Shown here: positions 53,711-62,350 of the stretch, one piece after another
Layout: each line of letters begins with the position of its first letter
Numbering within the stretch: position 1 is the stretch's first letter
DNA from: Falsiroseomonas sp051433195
Lineage (GTDB): Bacteria > Pseudomonadota > Alphaproteobacteria > Acetobacterales > Acetobacteraceae
Direction of reading: 5' to 3'
Length of the DNA stretch: 64,000 nt
NCBI RefSeq assembly: GCF_051433195.1
Contig: NZ_JBHMFT010000015.1
Span: 1-64,000 of the forward strand
The notes under the pieces: model-generated
Databases searched by the model: none
What the model saw: only the letters and a program-made list of their open reading frames with translations
What the model was told of the DNA's origin: nothing
Program-made: the position numbers and the translations under genes

Positions 53711-53828
53711 AGGCAGCTCGGCTGGCGGTATTTGGCGCCGGCGCGGAACGACCGGCGCCGCTCGCGCGCTGTGAAGGGGCCGACGCCCGGCGTGCACCGG
53801 GCTCCCGTTCCCAGTTCCGGAGACGCCC

Positions 53829-56240
53829 ATGCTGCGCCTGCGCCGGCGCCCACCCGCCGACATCTTCCCCGCCGACCCCTGGGCGCTGGAGGAAACCCGC
53901 TTCGGGCCCGAGGTGCAGGATTTCCTTGGCCAGGCCGAGACGATGTTCGCCCTCGCCAACGGCCATCTTGGCCTGCGCGGCACGCTGGACGAGGGCGCGC
54001 CGGTGCGGGAGCCGGGGGTCTACCTCAACGGCTTCCACATCCTGCGCGCCATCACCTATGGCGAGCACGCCTATGGCTTCCCGAGGGTCGGCCAGAGCCT
54101 GGTGAACCCGCCGGATGCGACGCCGATGCGGCTGCATGTCGGCAGCGAGCCGTTCCGCCTGGACCGCGCCGACCTCACGCACTTCAGCCGGCGGCTCGAC
54201 ATGCGCGCCGGGCTGCTGGAACGCCGCGTCGCCTGGCGCCTGCCGACCGGCCAGCGGCTGGCGCTGCGCACCCTGCGGCTGGTCTCGCTGGAGGACCGCA
54301 ACCTGGCCGCGATCGGCTGGGAACTGAGCGCGGAGGACGCCGCCGCCGACATCACGCTGCACTCCGACCTGCTGATGCGCCCGCCGCTGCCGGTGGACCC
54401 GGTCGACCCGCGCCTGGGCGAGCCAATTTCTGCCCGCCGGCTGCTGGTGCCCACCGGGCAGGCGGTGCAGGGGCTGCGCGCCATCCTGTCGCACGAGGCC
54501 TTCGGCTCCGGCCTGGTGCTGGCCTGCGGCATGGACCACGTGATCGAGGAGCCGGGGCGGCTGGTGGCCGAGACCGAGTTCCGGGAGGATTGCGCGACGG
54601 TGCTGCTGCGCGGCCAGGTCGCGCCCGGCCGGCCGCTGCGGCTGTGGAAGGCGCTGGCCTACCACTACGACGTCGCCGGAACCCCGGCCGAGGAACTGCG
54701 CACCCGCGCCGGCCACACGCTGGACCATGCCATGGGCCAGGGCATGGAGGCGCTGGTCGGCCGGCAGCGGCTGCACGCCGCCAGCTTCTGGGACCGCGCG
54801 GATATCGAGGTGGTGGACTCTGGCCCGCACCGCCAGCAGGTGATCCGCTGGAACCTGTTCCAGTTGCTGCAGGCCTCGGCGCACGCGGAGGGCCACGGCA
54901 TCGGCGCGCGCGGCCTGACCGGGCGCAGCTACGAGGGGCACTATTTCTGGGACACGGAAATCTACGTCCTGCCCTTCCTGGTCTACAGCAACCCGCCGAT
55001 GGCCCGCAGCGTGCTGATGTTCCGCTACCGGATGCTGGACAAGGCGCGCGACCGGGCGCGGGAGCTTGGCCATCGCGGCGCCTGCTTCCCGTGGCGCACC
55101 ATCGATGGGCGGGAGGCGTCCGCCTACTACGCCGCCGGCACCGCGCAGTACCACATCAACGCCGACATCGCCTTCGCCATCCGCAAATACGTCGAGGTGA
55201 CCGGCGACAGCGTCTTCCTGTACGACCACGGCGCCGAGATCCTGGTGGAGACGGCGCGGCTGTGGCGCGACCTCGGCTTCTTCTCCGCCCGCCACGAGGG
55301 CCGCTTCTGCATCAACGGCGTCACCGGGCCCGACGAATACAACACCGTGGTGGACAACAACCTGTTCACCAACCTGATGGCGCGCGAGAACCTGCGCTAC
55401 GCCGCCGACACCGCCGAGGCGATGGCGCGGGACCAGCCGGCGGCCTTCGCCGAGCTGGTGCGCCGCACCGGCCTGGCGCCGGAGGAGCCGGCCGGATGGC
55501 GGGAGGCCGCGGCGCGCATGTACCTGCCCTGGGACGAGCGGCTGCGCATCCACCCGCAGGATGACAGCTTCCTCGACAAGGAACCGTGGGATTTCGCCAA
55601 CACGCCGGCGGACCGCTACCCGCTGCTGCTGCACTACCACCCGCTGAACCTGTACCGCGCCCAGGTCATCAAGCAGGCCGACACGGTGCTGGCGCTGTTC
55701 CTGCTCGGCGAGCACTTCACCGACGCCGAGACCAAGCGGAACTTCGACTACTACGACCCGCTGACGACGCATGACAGCTCGCTGTCCGTCTGCATCCAGG
55801 CGATCGTCGCGGCGGAGATCGGCTACCTGTCAAAGGCGCTGGAGTATTTCGAATTCGCCGCGGCGATGGACATCTCCGACCTCGGCGGCAACGTGGTGCA
55901 TGGCGCGCACATCGCCTCGATCGGCGGCACCTGGATGGCGCTGGTGCACGGCTTCGGCGGGCTGCGAGACCATGGCGGGCGGATCTGCTTCGACCCGCGC
56001 CTGCCCGCCCCGTGGCGATCCCTGCGCTTCCCGCTGACCATCCGCGGCCAGCGCCTGCGGGTGGAGGTGCGGCACGACGTCACCAGCTACCGGCTGGAGG
56101 TCGGCGAGAAGCTGGTCGTTTTCCACGCCGGCGCCGAGGTGGTGCTGACCGCCGCCGAGCCGCTCGCGATCCGCGACACGCCGGCGGCGCGGCCGGAGCC
56201 GGTGCCCGAGTTTCCGCCGGCGGCGATGCCTGCGGGATAG
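53829..56240 (+). CDS. Glycoside hydrolase family 65 disaccharide phosphorylase
   Basis: The 803-residue protein has an N-terminal beta-sandwich (ETMFALANGHLGLRGTLDEG). An (alpha/alpha)6 barrel follows with GRSYEGHYFWDTEIYVLPFL, the catalytic acid in GVTGPDEYNTVVDNN (Glu near residue 500), KQADTVLALFLLGEHFT and YDPLTTHDSSLS. GH65 members phosphorolyse maltose, trehalose, kojibiose or nigerose to beta-glucose-1-phosphate and glucose. The exact disaccharide is not evident. The convergent beta-phosphoglucomutase 12 bp away fits the inverting phosphorylase product. Confidence 0.93.
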   Translation: MLRLRRRPPADIFPADPWALEETRFGPEVQDFLGQAETMFALANGHLGLRGTLDEGAPVREPGVYLNGFHILRAITYGEHAYGFPRVGQSLVNPPDATPMRLHVGSEPFRLDRADLTHFSRRLDMRAGLLERRVAWRLPTGQRLALRTLRLVSLEDRNLAAIGWELSAEDAAADITLHSDLLMRPPLPVDPVDPRLGEPISARRLLVPTGQAVQGLRAILSHEAFGSGLVLACGMDHVIEEPGRLVAETEFREDCATVLLRGQVAPGRPLRLWKALAYHYDVAGTPAEELRTRAGHTLDHAMGQGMEALVGRQRLHAASFWDRADIEVVDSGPHRQQVIRWNLFQLLQASAHAEGHGIGARGLTGRSYEGHYFWDTEIYVLPFLVYSNPPMARSVLMFRYRMLDKARDRARELGHRGACFPWRTIDGREASAYYAAGTAQYHINADIAFAIRKYVEVTGDSVFLYDHGAEILVETARLWRDLGFFSARHEGRFCINGVTGPDEYNTVVDNNLFTNLMARENLRYAADTAEAMARDQPAAFAELVRRTGLAPEEPAGWREAAARMYLPWDERLRIHPQDDSFLDKEPWDFANTPADRYPLLLHYHPLNLYRAQVIKQADTVLALFLLGEHFTDAETKRNFDYYDPLTTHDSSLSVCIQAIVAAEIGYLSKALEYFEFAAAMDISDLGGNVVHGAHIASIGGTWMALVHGFGGLRDHGGRICFDPRLPAPWRSLRFPLTIRGQRLRVEVRHDVTSYRLEVGEKLVVFHAGAEVVLTAAEPLAIRDTPAARPEPVPEFPPAAMPAG

Positions 56241-56252
56241 GCTGGGGTCGGA

Positions 56253-57011
56253 TCAGGCGGCCGAAAGCCGCGTCAGGTCGCGCACCACGCGGTGCGCGCC
56301 GTGCTGGCGCAGCGCCTCCGCCTGCCCGTGGCGGTCGATGCCGATCACCAGGCCGAAGCCACCGCGCTGTCCGGCCTCGACGCCGGCCTGCGCATCCTCC
56401 ACCACCACGCAGCGCGCCGGGGCCGCGCCGAGGCGGCGGGCGGCTTCCAGGAAGGTGTCGGGCGCCGGTTTGCCGGGCAGGCCGAGCCGCGCCGCCTCCA
56501 CCCCATCCACCCTTGTGTCGACCAGCGCTTCCAGCCCGGCGGCTTCCAGGACCGCCGCGCAGTTGCGGCTGGCGGAGACCACCGCGATGGGCATGCCGCG
56601 CGCCCGCAGGGCCCGCAGCAGCGCGGCGGCCCCCGGCAACGGCGCAACGCCCTGGCGGCGCAGCAGGTCCTCGAACAGCGCCTGCTTGCGGCGGGCGACG
56701 GCGGCGACCGTCAAGGCATCCGGAGGGTCTGCCGCCGAGCCCTCCGGCAGCACCAGGCCGCGGGAGGCGAGGAAGCCGCGCACGCCATCCTCCCGCTTCC
56801 GGCCATCGACATGCGCCAGGTAGTCGCCTTCCGGGTCGAAGGGGCGAAGGTTGGCGTGCTGGCGGTGCAGCACCTCGTCGAACAGCACCTGCCACGCCAC
56901 GGCGTGGATCCGCGCCGTGTCCGTCAGCACACCGTCGAGGTCGAACAGCACCGCGTCCCAATCCCGCCGTGCCAGGACCAGGGGTGCTGAAGCCTCATCC
57001 ATCGCGGGCAC
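56253..57011 (-). CDS. pgmB: Beta-phosphoglucomutase-family HAD hydrolase
   Basis: The 252-residue protein has HAD motif I FDLDGVLTDTARIHAVAW (Asp24 nucleophile, Asp26 acid/base), a cap domain with RKREDGVRGFLASRGL, VVSASRN (motif II), GKPAPDTFLEAARRL (motif III) and VVVEDAQAGVEAGQRGGFGLVIGIDR (motif IV). The cap residues resemble beta-phosphoglucomutases that turn beta-glucose-1-phosphate into glucose-6-phosphate. Convergent arrangement with the GH65 phosphorylase supports this reading. The symbol is by family; activity is not proven. Confidence 0.85.
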   Translation of the reverse strand: MPAMDEASAPLVLARRDWDAVLFDLDGVLTDTARIHAVAWQVLFDEVLHRQHANLRPFDPEGDYLAHVDGRKREDGVRGFLASRGLVLPEGSAADPPDALTVAAVARRKQALFEDLLRRQGVAPLPGAAALLRALRARGMPIAVVSASRNCAAVLEAAGLEALVDTRVDGVEAARLGLPGKPAPDTFLEAARRLGAAPARCVVVEDAQAGVEAGQRGGFGLVIGIDRHGQAEALRQHGAHRVVRDLTRLSAA

Positions 57012-57030
57012 GCCGGCCGGCCGGCCCCCG

Positions 57031-58014
57031 CTACCCGTCCAGCCTGATGCCCAGCTCCCGGATCAGCGGCCGCCACAGCGCGTTCTCGCGCTGCACGAAA
57101 TCGGAAAATTCGGCCGGGGACCAGGGCTGGTACTCGATGCCGAGGTCCGCCAGCCGGCGCGCGATGTCGGGGGAGGTCATGGCGCGCACCATCTCCTGCG
57201 CCAGGCGGTCGATCACCGGCGCGGGGGTGCCGCGCGGCACGCTCATGCCCTGCCAGCCATAGGCCACCGTACCGGCATGGCCGAGCTCGACCAGCGTCGG
57301 CACATCCGGGAACAGCGCACTGCGCGCCTCGCTCATCACGCACAGCGCGCGGACGCGGCCATCGCGGATGAAGGGCGTGCCGGTGGCGGTGTCGATCACC
57401 ACGACGTCGACGTTGCCGGCCAGCAGGTCCTGCATCGCCGCCGGGCCGCCGCGATAGGGCACGTGTTCCGCGGCAAGCCCGGTGCGGCGCTTGACCAGCT
57501 CCATCGCCAGGTGGTGCGGCGATGCGACGGCCGGCGTGCCATAGGTCGGCGCGCGGGTGCGGGATGCCGCGACCAGCCCGGCGAAATCGCGCACCGGGTC
57601 GTTGGGCCGCACCACGATGTACAGCGGGAACTGCCCGATGAAGCCGACGCCGGTGAAGTCGCGGTCCGGATCGTAGGGCAGGCGGGCGTACAGCGCCGGG
57701 TTGTAGACCAGGATGCCGTTGTCGACATGCATCCAGGTGTTGCCGTCCGCCGCGCTGCGCGCCACCAGGTCGCTGGCCAGCACGGCGCCGCCGCCCGGGC
57801 GGTTCTCCACCACCACGTTCTGGCCGAGCCGCGGCGTCATCTGCGCCGCGATCAGGCGGGCGAAGGCGTCGGAGGCGCCACCGGGCGGATACCCCACGAT
57901 CCAGCGCATCGGCCGGTCCGGCCAGGAGGGGGCCTGGCCCTGGGCCCGCGCGCCCGGCGCCGCGGCCAGTGCCGCCATCGAAAATCCTGCCAGCACCCCG
58001 CGCCGCCCGACCAT
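57031..58014 (-). CDS. Bug/TctC-family periplasmic substrate-binding protein (third)
   Basis: The start at 58014 has GGGAGG six bases upstream and gives a signal peptide, MVGRRGVLAGFSMAALAAAPGARAQ. The mature part has MRWIVGYPPGGASDAFARL, VENRPGGGAVLASDLVAR and EHVPYRGGPAAMQDLLAGNVD. It binds an unknown carboxylate for a tripartite tricarboxylate transporter encoded elsewhere. It is divergent from the PuuD-like gene across about 210 bp that include a dyad at 58052. Confidence 0.9.
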   Translation of the reverse strand: MVGRRGVLAGFSMAALAAAPGARAQGQAPSWPDRPMRWIVGYPPGGASDAFARLIAAQMTPRLGQNVVVENRPGGGAVLASDLVARSAADGNTWMHVDNGILVYNPALYARLPYDPDRDFTGVGFIGQFPLYIVVRPNDPVRDFAGLVAASRTRAPTYGTPAVASPHHLAMELVKRRTGLAAEHVPYRGGPAAMQDLLAGNVDVVVIDTATGTPFIRDGRVRALCVMSEARSALFPDVPTLVELGHAGTVAYGWQGMSVPRGTPAPVIDRLAQEMVRAMTSPDIARRLADLGIEYQPWSPAEFSDFVQRENALWRPLIRELGIRLDG

Positions 58015-58051
58015 CCCACGCCTCCCTCGATCCGCTGCGCATTGTGCGGCC

Positions 58052-58070
58052 TGTTGCGCCGCATGCAACA
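58052..58070. promoter_or_regulatory. Dyad TGTTGC-N7-GCAACA in a divergent gap
   Basis: Perfect 6-bp inverted arms, 19 bp in total, sit 38 bp upstream of the Bug gene start and about 155 bp upstream of the PuuD-like gene. This is a plausible operator for a dimeric repressor, though no regulator gene is adjacent. Confidence 0.3.
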
Positions 58071-58225
58071 GCAACCATGCGCGCCGGAGCCTGGCTGGCG
58101 CCGCTTCGCCGGAAAAAGCGGCAGGCGGCGGCGCGCAGGGCGGCAACACCATGCTGCCATGCGCGCCACGCGCGGCGATTCCGGCGAAGATTGTCTTGAT
58201 CCTGCCATGGACAGGGTCGAGATTT

Positions 58226-59035
58226 ATGGACATGCGCGCGATGGTCGGTATCTCCTGCTGTGTCAAAGCCTTCGGCCTGTTCGGCACGCCGAACCATGCG
58301 GCCTCGGACAGTTACGTCCGCGTCTCGCTCGGCCCCATCGGCGCCGTGCCGGTGCTGCTGCCCGCGGCCGGGGAGGCGCTGGTGCCGGATATCCTGCCGC
58401 GCCTCGATGGCCTGATGCTGACCGGCAGCCGGTCCAACGTGCATCCGAACCACTATGACGGTCCCGCGCACGCCGAGGGCACGCCGGAAGACCCGCAGCG
58501 GGATTCCACCACCCTGCCGCTGATCCGCGCCGCCATCGCGGCGGGGCTTCCTGTCCTGGCGATCTGCCGTGGCTTCCAGGAACTGAATGTGGCGCTCGGC
58601 GGGTCGCTCGACCAGCGCATCCAGGACCTGCCGGGCCGGATGGACCATTCGACGCCGTCGGACCAGCGGCTGCCCGGTGTCCGCACCGGCAAGGCGCATG
58701 CGGTGCGGGTGGTACCCGATGGCGACCTCGCGCGGCTCTGGGCTGCCGCCGGGGTGCGAATCCGGCCGGAGGCCGTGCCGGTGAACTCGCTGCACAACCA
58801 GGGCATCTGCCGTCTGGCGCCGCGCCTGGTGGCGGAAGCCTGGGCGCCGGATGGCACGGTGGAGGCGGTGCGGGTGGCCGATGCGCCGGGCTTCGTGCTC
58901 GGCGTGCAATGGCACCCGGAATACGACTGGGAACAGGATGCGCGGTCCCGCGCCATCTTCGAAGCCTTCGGCGCCGCCGCGGCGGCCTGGGCGGCGGGGC
59001 GGCGCCCGGGCGCGGGACGACTGGCTGCCGCCTGA
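58226..59035 (+). CDS. Gamma-glutamyl-gamma-aminobutyrate hydrolase family (PuuD-like class I amidotransferase)
   Basis: The 269-residue protein has LTGSRSNVHPNHYDG, the nucleophile elbow VLAICRGFQELNVALGGSLDQRIQ (Cys near 114), VNSLHNQGI and GVQWHPEYDW with the catalytic His and Glu. This is the peptidase C26 family, where PuuD releases GABA from gamma-glutamyl-GABA in putrescine breakdown. The next gene is an arginase/agmatinase-family enzyme, so polyamine or guanidino-compound catabolism is plausible. ATG 58226, 58232 and 58241 are all possible starts. Confidence 0.87.
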   Translation: MDMRAMVGISCCVKAFGLFGTPNHAASDSYVRVSLGPIGAVPVLLPAAGEALVPDILPRLDGLMLTGSRSNVHPNHYDGPAHAEGTPEDPQRDSTTLPLIRAAIAAGLPVLAICRGFQELNVALGGSLDQRIQDLPGRMDHSTPSDQRLPGVRTGKAHAVRVVPDGDLARLWAAAGVRIRPEAVPVNSLHNQGICRLAPRLVAEAWAPDGTVEAVRVADAPGFVLGVQWHPEYDWEQDARSRAIFEAFGAAAAAWAAGRRPGAGRLAAA

Positions 59036-59112
59036 CGGCGTAACGACCCTTCAAGCCCGCGCGATCCGGCGCTTGAATGGGCTTGCATGCCCGTTTGCGG
59101 TCCATTTGCCTT

Positions 59113-59142
59113 TTGCATCGCAACCCTGGGGCGCGCTACACT
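59113..59142 (+). promoter_or_regulatory. Sigma-70-like promoter upstream of the arginase-family gene
   Basis: TTGCAT (59113-59118) and TACACT (59137-59142) are separated by 18 bp, a good match to the housekeeping consensus. It would start transcription near 59149, about 138 bp before the next start codon. Confidence 0.55.
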
Positions 59143-59149
59143 GGCCTGA

Positions 59150-59286
59150 CCGGCCTACTACCGCCGGTGAGCGATGCCCGGTTCCCCTGCCGGCTCGCCC
59201 GACCACTCCGATCGGAAGTGATTATAGCGTGGCGCCCGGTCACCCCCCTGACCGGGCGCTTTGCGTTTGCGGGAGGTTGTTCACGG
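59150..59286 (+). promoter_or_regulatory. Structured 5' leader with terminator-like hairpin (candidate riboswitch or attenuator)
   Basis: The leader can fold into three stems. GGTGAGC pairs with GCTCGCC, enclosing a CCGG/CCGG stem. CACTCCG pairs with CGGAAGTG with one bulge. GCGCCCGGTCA (59232-59242) pairs with TGACCGGGCGC (59249-59259), an 11-bp perfect stem followed by TTTGCGTTT. The last resembles an intrinsic terminator placed after the promoter and just before the GGGAGG ribosome binding site. I could not match a known riboswitch consensus, including the guanidine classes. Confidence 0.45.
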
Positions 59287-60327
59287 ATGGATGCGGAGCG
59301 ACTGGCGGCGCTGCGGGCGCGTTTCGCGGCCACCGGCGGCACGGAGACCGAAGACCCGCTGTTCCGCCGCATCATCGCCAGCCAGTTCACCGGGGACCGC
59401 CGCGCCTGGCCGTTTTCCGGCCTCGCCACCTTCTGCGGTGCCACCTTCCAGCCGGATGCCTTCGCCAACCCGCCCGACATCGGCCTGGTGGGCGTGCCGA
59501 TGGACCTCGGCGTGACCAACCGGGCTGGCGCCCGGCTCGGCCCGCGCGCGATCCGCGCCGTGGAGCGCATCGGACCCTATGAGCCCGCTTTGCACATGGC
59601 GCCGCTGACCGAGGCGCGGGTCGCCGATATCGGTGACGTGCCCATGGCCTCCCGCTTCTCCCTGGAATCCTGCCACGCGGATATCGAGGCGCATTTCCGG
59701 GCGCTGCGCGCGGCCGGCATCCGCACCGTGGCCGCCGGCGGCGACCATTCGATCAGCCTGCCGATCCTGAAGGCGCTGGGGGATGGGCGTCCGCCCGGCG
59801 AAAAACTGGGCATGGTCCATATCGACGCGCATGCCGACACCGGCGGCGAGTACGAGGGCACCCGCTTCCACCATGGCGGTCCGTTCCGCCAGGCGGTGCT
59901 GGAAGGCGTGCTGGACCCGGACCGCACCATCCAGATCGGCATCCGTGGCGGCGCCGGCTACCTGTGGGAGTTCTCCACCGCCAGCGGCATGACGCTGATC
60001 CCGATGCACGAAGTGTCCCAGGCGGGCATCCCGGCCGTGCTGGAACGGGCCCGGCGGGTGGCGACGGGGCCGGTCTACGTCTCCTTCGATATCGACGCCG
60101 TCGACCCCGGCTTCGCGCCGGGCACCGGCACGCCGGAGGTCGGCGGCCTGGCGCCGTTGCAGGTGCTGGAACTGCTGCGCGGCCTGGCGGGGCTCGACGT
60201 GGTCGGCGGCGACGTGGTGGAGGTGGCGCCGCAATACGATGCCGGCACCGCCACGGCGCAGATCGGCGCGCAGATGATGTTCCAGATCCTGTGCCTGCTG
60301 GTGCGGGCCCCCTCCTTCAGATGCTGA
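59287..60327 (+). CDS. Agmatinase/arginase-family ureohydrolase
   Basis: The 346-residue enzyme has the binuclear manganese ligands in AAGGDHSISLPIL, MVHIDAHADTGGEYEG and YVSFDIDAVDPGFAPGTGTPEVGG. GVTNRAGARLGPRAIRA matches agmatinase-like proteins. It would hydrolyse a guanidino compound (agmatine, guanidinobutyrate or similar) to urea and an amine. It follows the PuuD-like gene but has its own promoter and a folded leader. GGGAGG lies ten bases before ATG 59287. Confidence 0.9.
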   Translation: MDAERLAALRARFAATGGTETEDPLFRRIIASQFTGDRRAWPFSGLATFCGATFQPDAFANPPDIGLVGVPMDLGVTNRAGARLGPRAIRAVERIGPYEPALHMAPLTEARVADIGDVPMASRFSLESCHADIEAHFRALRAAGIRTVAAGGDHSISLPILKALGDGRPPGEKLGMVHIDAHADTGGEYEGTRFHHGGPFRQAVLEGVLDPDRTIQIGIRGGAGYLWEFSTASGMTLIPMHEVSQAGIPAVLERARRVATGPVYVSFDIDAVDPGFAPGTGTPEVGGLAPLQVLELLRGLAGLDVVGGDVVEVAPQYDAGTATAQIGAQMMFQILCLLVRAPSFRC

Positions 60328-60451
60328 CCTTCCGCACCTGAATCGCCGGCCGGGCGCCCTTCTACTGGCGATTCCGGCCTGTTAGAGTGGCAACCCGCGC
60401 GGGGCGGGCATGAGGTCGGCCGGTCGCCGCCATTTCGGGAATCCAGGGACC

Positions 60452-61579
60452 ATGAAATTCACGGTGGACCGGGCGGTGATGCTCAAGGCGCTCGCGCATG
60501 TGCAGAGCGTGGTCGAACGTCGCAACACCATCCCCATCCTTGCCAACATCCTGCTGGAAGCCCGCGAGGGTGGCCTGCGGCTGACCGCGACGGACATGGA
60601 GATCGCGGTGGTGGAGGACGTGCCCGGCGTCAGCGTCACCCGCGCCGGCCGCACCACCGCACCGGCCGCGACCCTGTTCGAACTGGTCCGCAAGCTGCCG
60701 GACAGCGCCAAGCTCGAATTGGACCACCCCGGCGGCGATGCGCAGATGACGCTGCGGGCCGGGCGCTTCGACGCCAAGCTCTCGGTGCTGCCGGTGGAGG
60801 ATTTCCCCTCCATGACCGAAGGCAAGCTGCCGCATAAATTCGCCATCGGTGCCGCCATGCTGCGCGGGCTGATCGACAGCACGCGCTTCGCGATCTCCAC
60901 CGAGGAGACGCGCTACTACCTGAACGGCATCTACATCCACGCCACCGAATCCGGCGGCACCAAGGTTCTGCGGGCGGTGGCGACCGATGGGCACCGGCTG
61001 GCCCGGGTTGAGGAAGCCTTGCCGGACGGTGCCGCCGGCATGCCGGGCGTCATCATCCCGCGCAAGACGGTGAACGAGCTGCGCAAGCTGGTGGAGGAAG
61101 TGCAGGACGAGGTCGCGGTGGCGCTGTCCGACACCAAGATCCGCTTCACCCTGGGCACCGTGCAGCTCACCTCCAAGCTGATCGACGGCACCTTCCCGGA
61201 ATACGAGCGGGTGATCCCGCGCGGCAACGACAAGATTCTGCGGGTCCAGAAGAAGGACTTTTCCGAAGCGGTCGGCCGCGTCGCGGGCATCAGCAGCGAG
61301 CGGTCGCGGCCGGTGAAGCTCTCGGTGGACCGCAACCACCTGCTGCTGTCGGCGGCCAGCGCCGAGCTGGGCCAGGCGCAGGAGGAGCTGGACGGCGATG
61401 TGGTGAGCTACGAATCCGGCCCGCTCGAGATCGGCTTCCAGGCCCGCTACCTGAACGACATCACCGACCAGATCGCGGACACGGTGGAATTCCGCTTCTC
61501 CGACGGATCGGCGCCGACCATCGTGACCGACAGCGCGAAGCCGGAAGCGCTGTACGTGCTGATGCCGATGCGGGTGTGA
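60452..61579 (+). CDS. dnaN: DNA polymerase III subunit beta (sliding clamp)
   Basis: The 375-residue protein starts MKFTVDRAVMLKALAHVQSVVERRNTIPILANILLEA and has three repeated clamp domains. The first contains LTATDMEIAVVEDV, the second VLRAVATDGHRLARVE, and it ends PTIVTDSAKPEALYVLMPMRV, the conserved terminus. It forms the ring that tethers DNA polymerase. dnaA and recF are not adjacent, and the candidate oriC lies about 20 kb to the left. Confidence 0.97.
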   Translation: MKFTVDRAVMLKALAHVQSVVERRNTIPILANILLEAREGGLRLTATDMEIAVVEDVPGVSVTRAGRTTAPAATLFELVRKLPDSAKLELDHPGGDAQMTLRAGRFDAKLSVLPVEDFPSMTEGKLPHKFAIGAAMLRGLIDSTRFAISTEETRYYLNGIYIHATESGGTKVLRAVATDGHRLARVEEALPDGAAGMPGVIIPRKTVNELRKLVEEVQDEVAVALSDTKIRFTLGTVQLTSKLIDGTFPEYERVIPRGNDKILRVQKKDFSEAVGRVAGISSERSRPVKLSVDRNHLLLSAASAELGQAQEELDGDVVSYESGPLEIGFQARYLNDITDQIADTVEFRFSDGSAPTIVTDSAKPEALYVLMPMRV

Positions 61580-61730
61580 GGAAGCCCTCTCCCCCCACTT
61601 CGGGGGGAGAGGGTTGGGTGAGGGGGGCGTGCCATCGGGCGGCTGCGTTCATAATTCTGCGCTGACCCCCTCACCCTACCGTTCAACGCATGCGTCGAAC
61701 CCCACAAGGGGGAGAGGGTTCCCTGGCGCA
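61580..61730. repeat. Dispersed palindromic repeat after dnaN
   Basis: CCCTCTCCCCCC (61585-61596) and GGGGGGAGAGGG (61602-61613) form a perfect 12-bp stem five bp after the dnaN stop. TTGGGTGAGGGGGGCGTG follows, shared with the interior of the element at 28556-28732. CCCCCTCACCCTAC and GGGGGAGAGGG occur further right. It may also end dnaN transcription. Confidence 0.65.
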
Positions 61731-61732
61731 CC

Positions 61733-62350
61733 TCACCGGCACGCCCGCCACGGCCCCATGTCGAAGTGGAAATGGTCGCGATGCGCCGCGTTATAGTCCG
61801 GGCCGAGCACGGCGCGGAACCAGTCGCAGGCGCCGTCCCGCAGCGCCCGCAGGAATGCGGCCTCCGCGCCGCCCGCCTCCCAGTGGCGCAGCAGGGTCAC
61901 CTGCCGCCCGTCGCGCAGCGTGAAGCCGGCGATGTCGATGGCGTTGGCGGTGGCGTGCTGGCTGCGCCGGCCGGTCGCGGCATGATTCACGTTGCGGCAG
62001 GCCCGGGTGCCGAGGTGGCGCACGCTGGTCACCTCCGACCCCAGGTGCCGCCGCGCCGCCGGTTGCATGACGTGGCGCTCGAACAACAGCCAGCTTGCGG
62101 CGACGCGGCAGGTGGCGACCGGGCCGGCCGGCACCACCCGCGCGGCCGAGGGCAGCCGCACCGCATCGCGGATCTCGCAGCCGATGTCGGAGTCGCGGTC
62201 GGCGATGCGGGAAATGCCGAGCCCGCTGGTCTCCAGCGCCGCGAAGCAGCTTTCCGGATGCATCGCCAGCCGCCGCAGCTTCAGGCCGGTGACCAGGTTG
62301 GGCTCCGCCGTCAGGTCGAGCGGCTGGCGCGGGTCCCATTCCGGCGGCAC
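61733..62350 (-). CDS. Extensin-like C-terminal domain protein
   Basis: The frame contains LVTGLKLRRLAMHPESCFAAL, GCEIRDAVRLPSA, ACRNVNHAATGRRSQHATANAIDIAGFTLRDGR and AAHRDHFHFDMGPWRACR. The H-A-x-A-x-A-I-D-I and H-x-D-H-F-H-x-D motifs define the bacterial extensin-like family, which resembles zinc D,D-peptidases of the cell wall. GTG 62350 begins within the conserved region. In-frame sequence upstream from CTG 62428 encodes RRALAWLAALGLLGAAGFFGLRHVPPEW, a membrane anchor expected for the family, so the true start is probably there. Confidence 0.8.
   Translation of the reverse strand: MPPEWDPRQPLDLTAEPNLVTGLKLRRLAMHPESCFAALETSGLGISRIADRDSDIGCEIRDAVRLPSAARVVPAGPVATCRVAASWLLFERHVMQPAARRHLGSEVTSVRHLGTRACRNVNHAATGRRSQHATANAIDIAGFTLRDGRQVTLLRHWEAGGAEAAFLRALRDGACDWFRAVLGPDYNAAHRDHFHFDMGPWRACR

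Noticed and set aside
59150..59286. Known guanidine riboswitch
   Set aside because: I looked for the guanidine-I core and the paired ACGR loops of guanidine-II and did not find them; only the generic terminator-like arrangement is supported.
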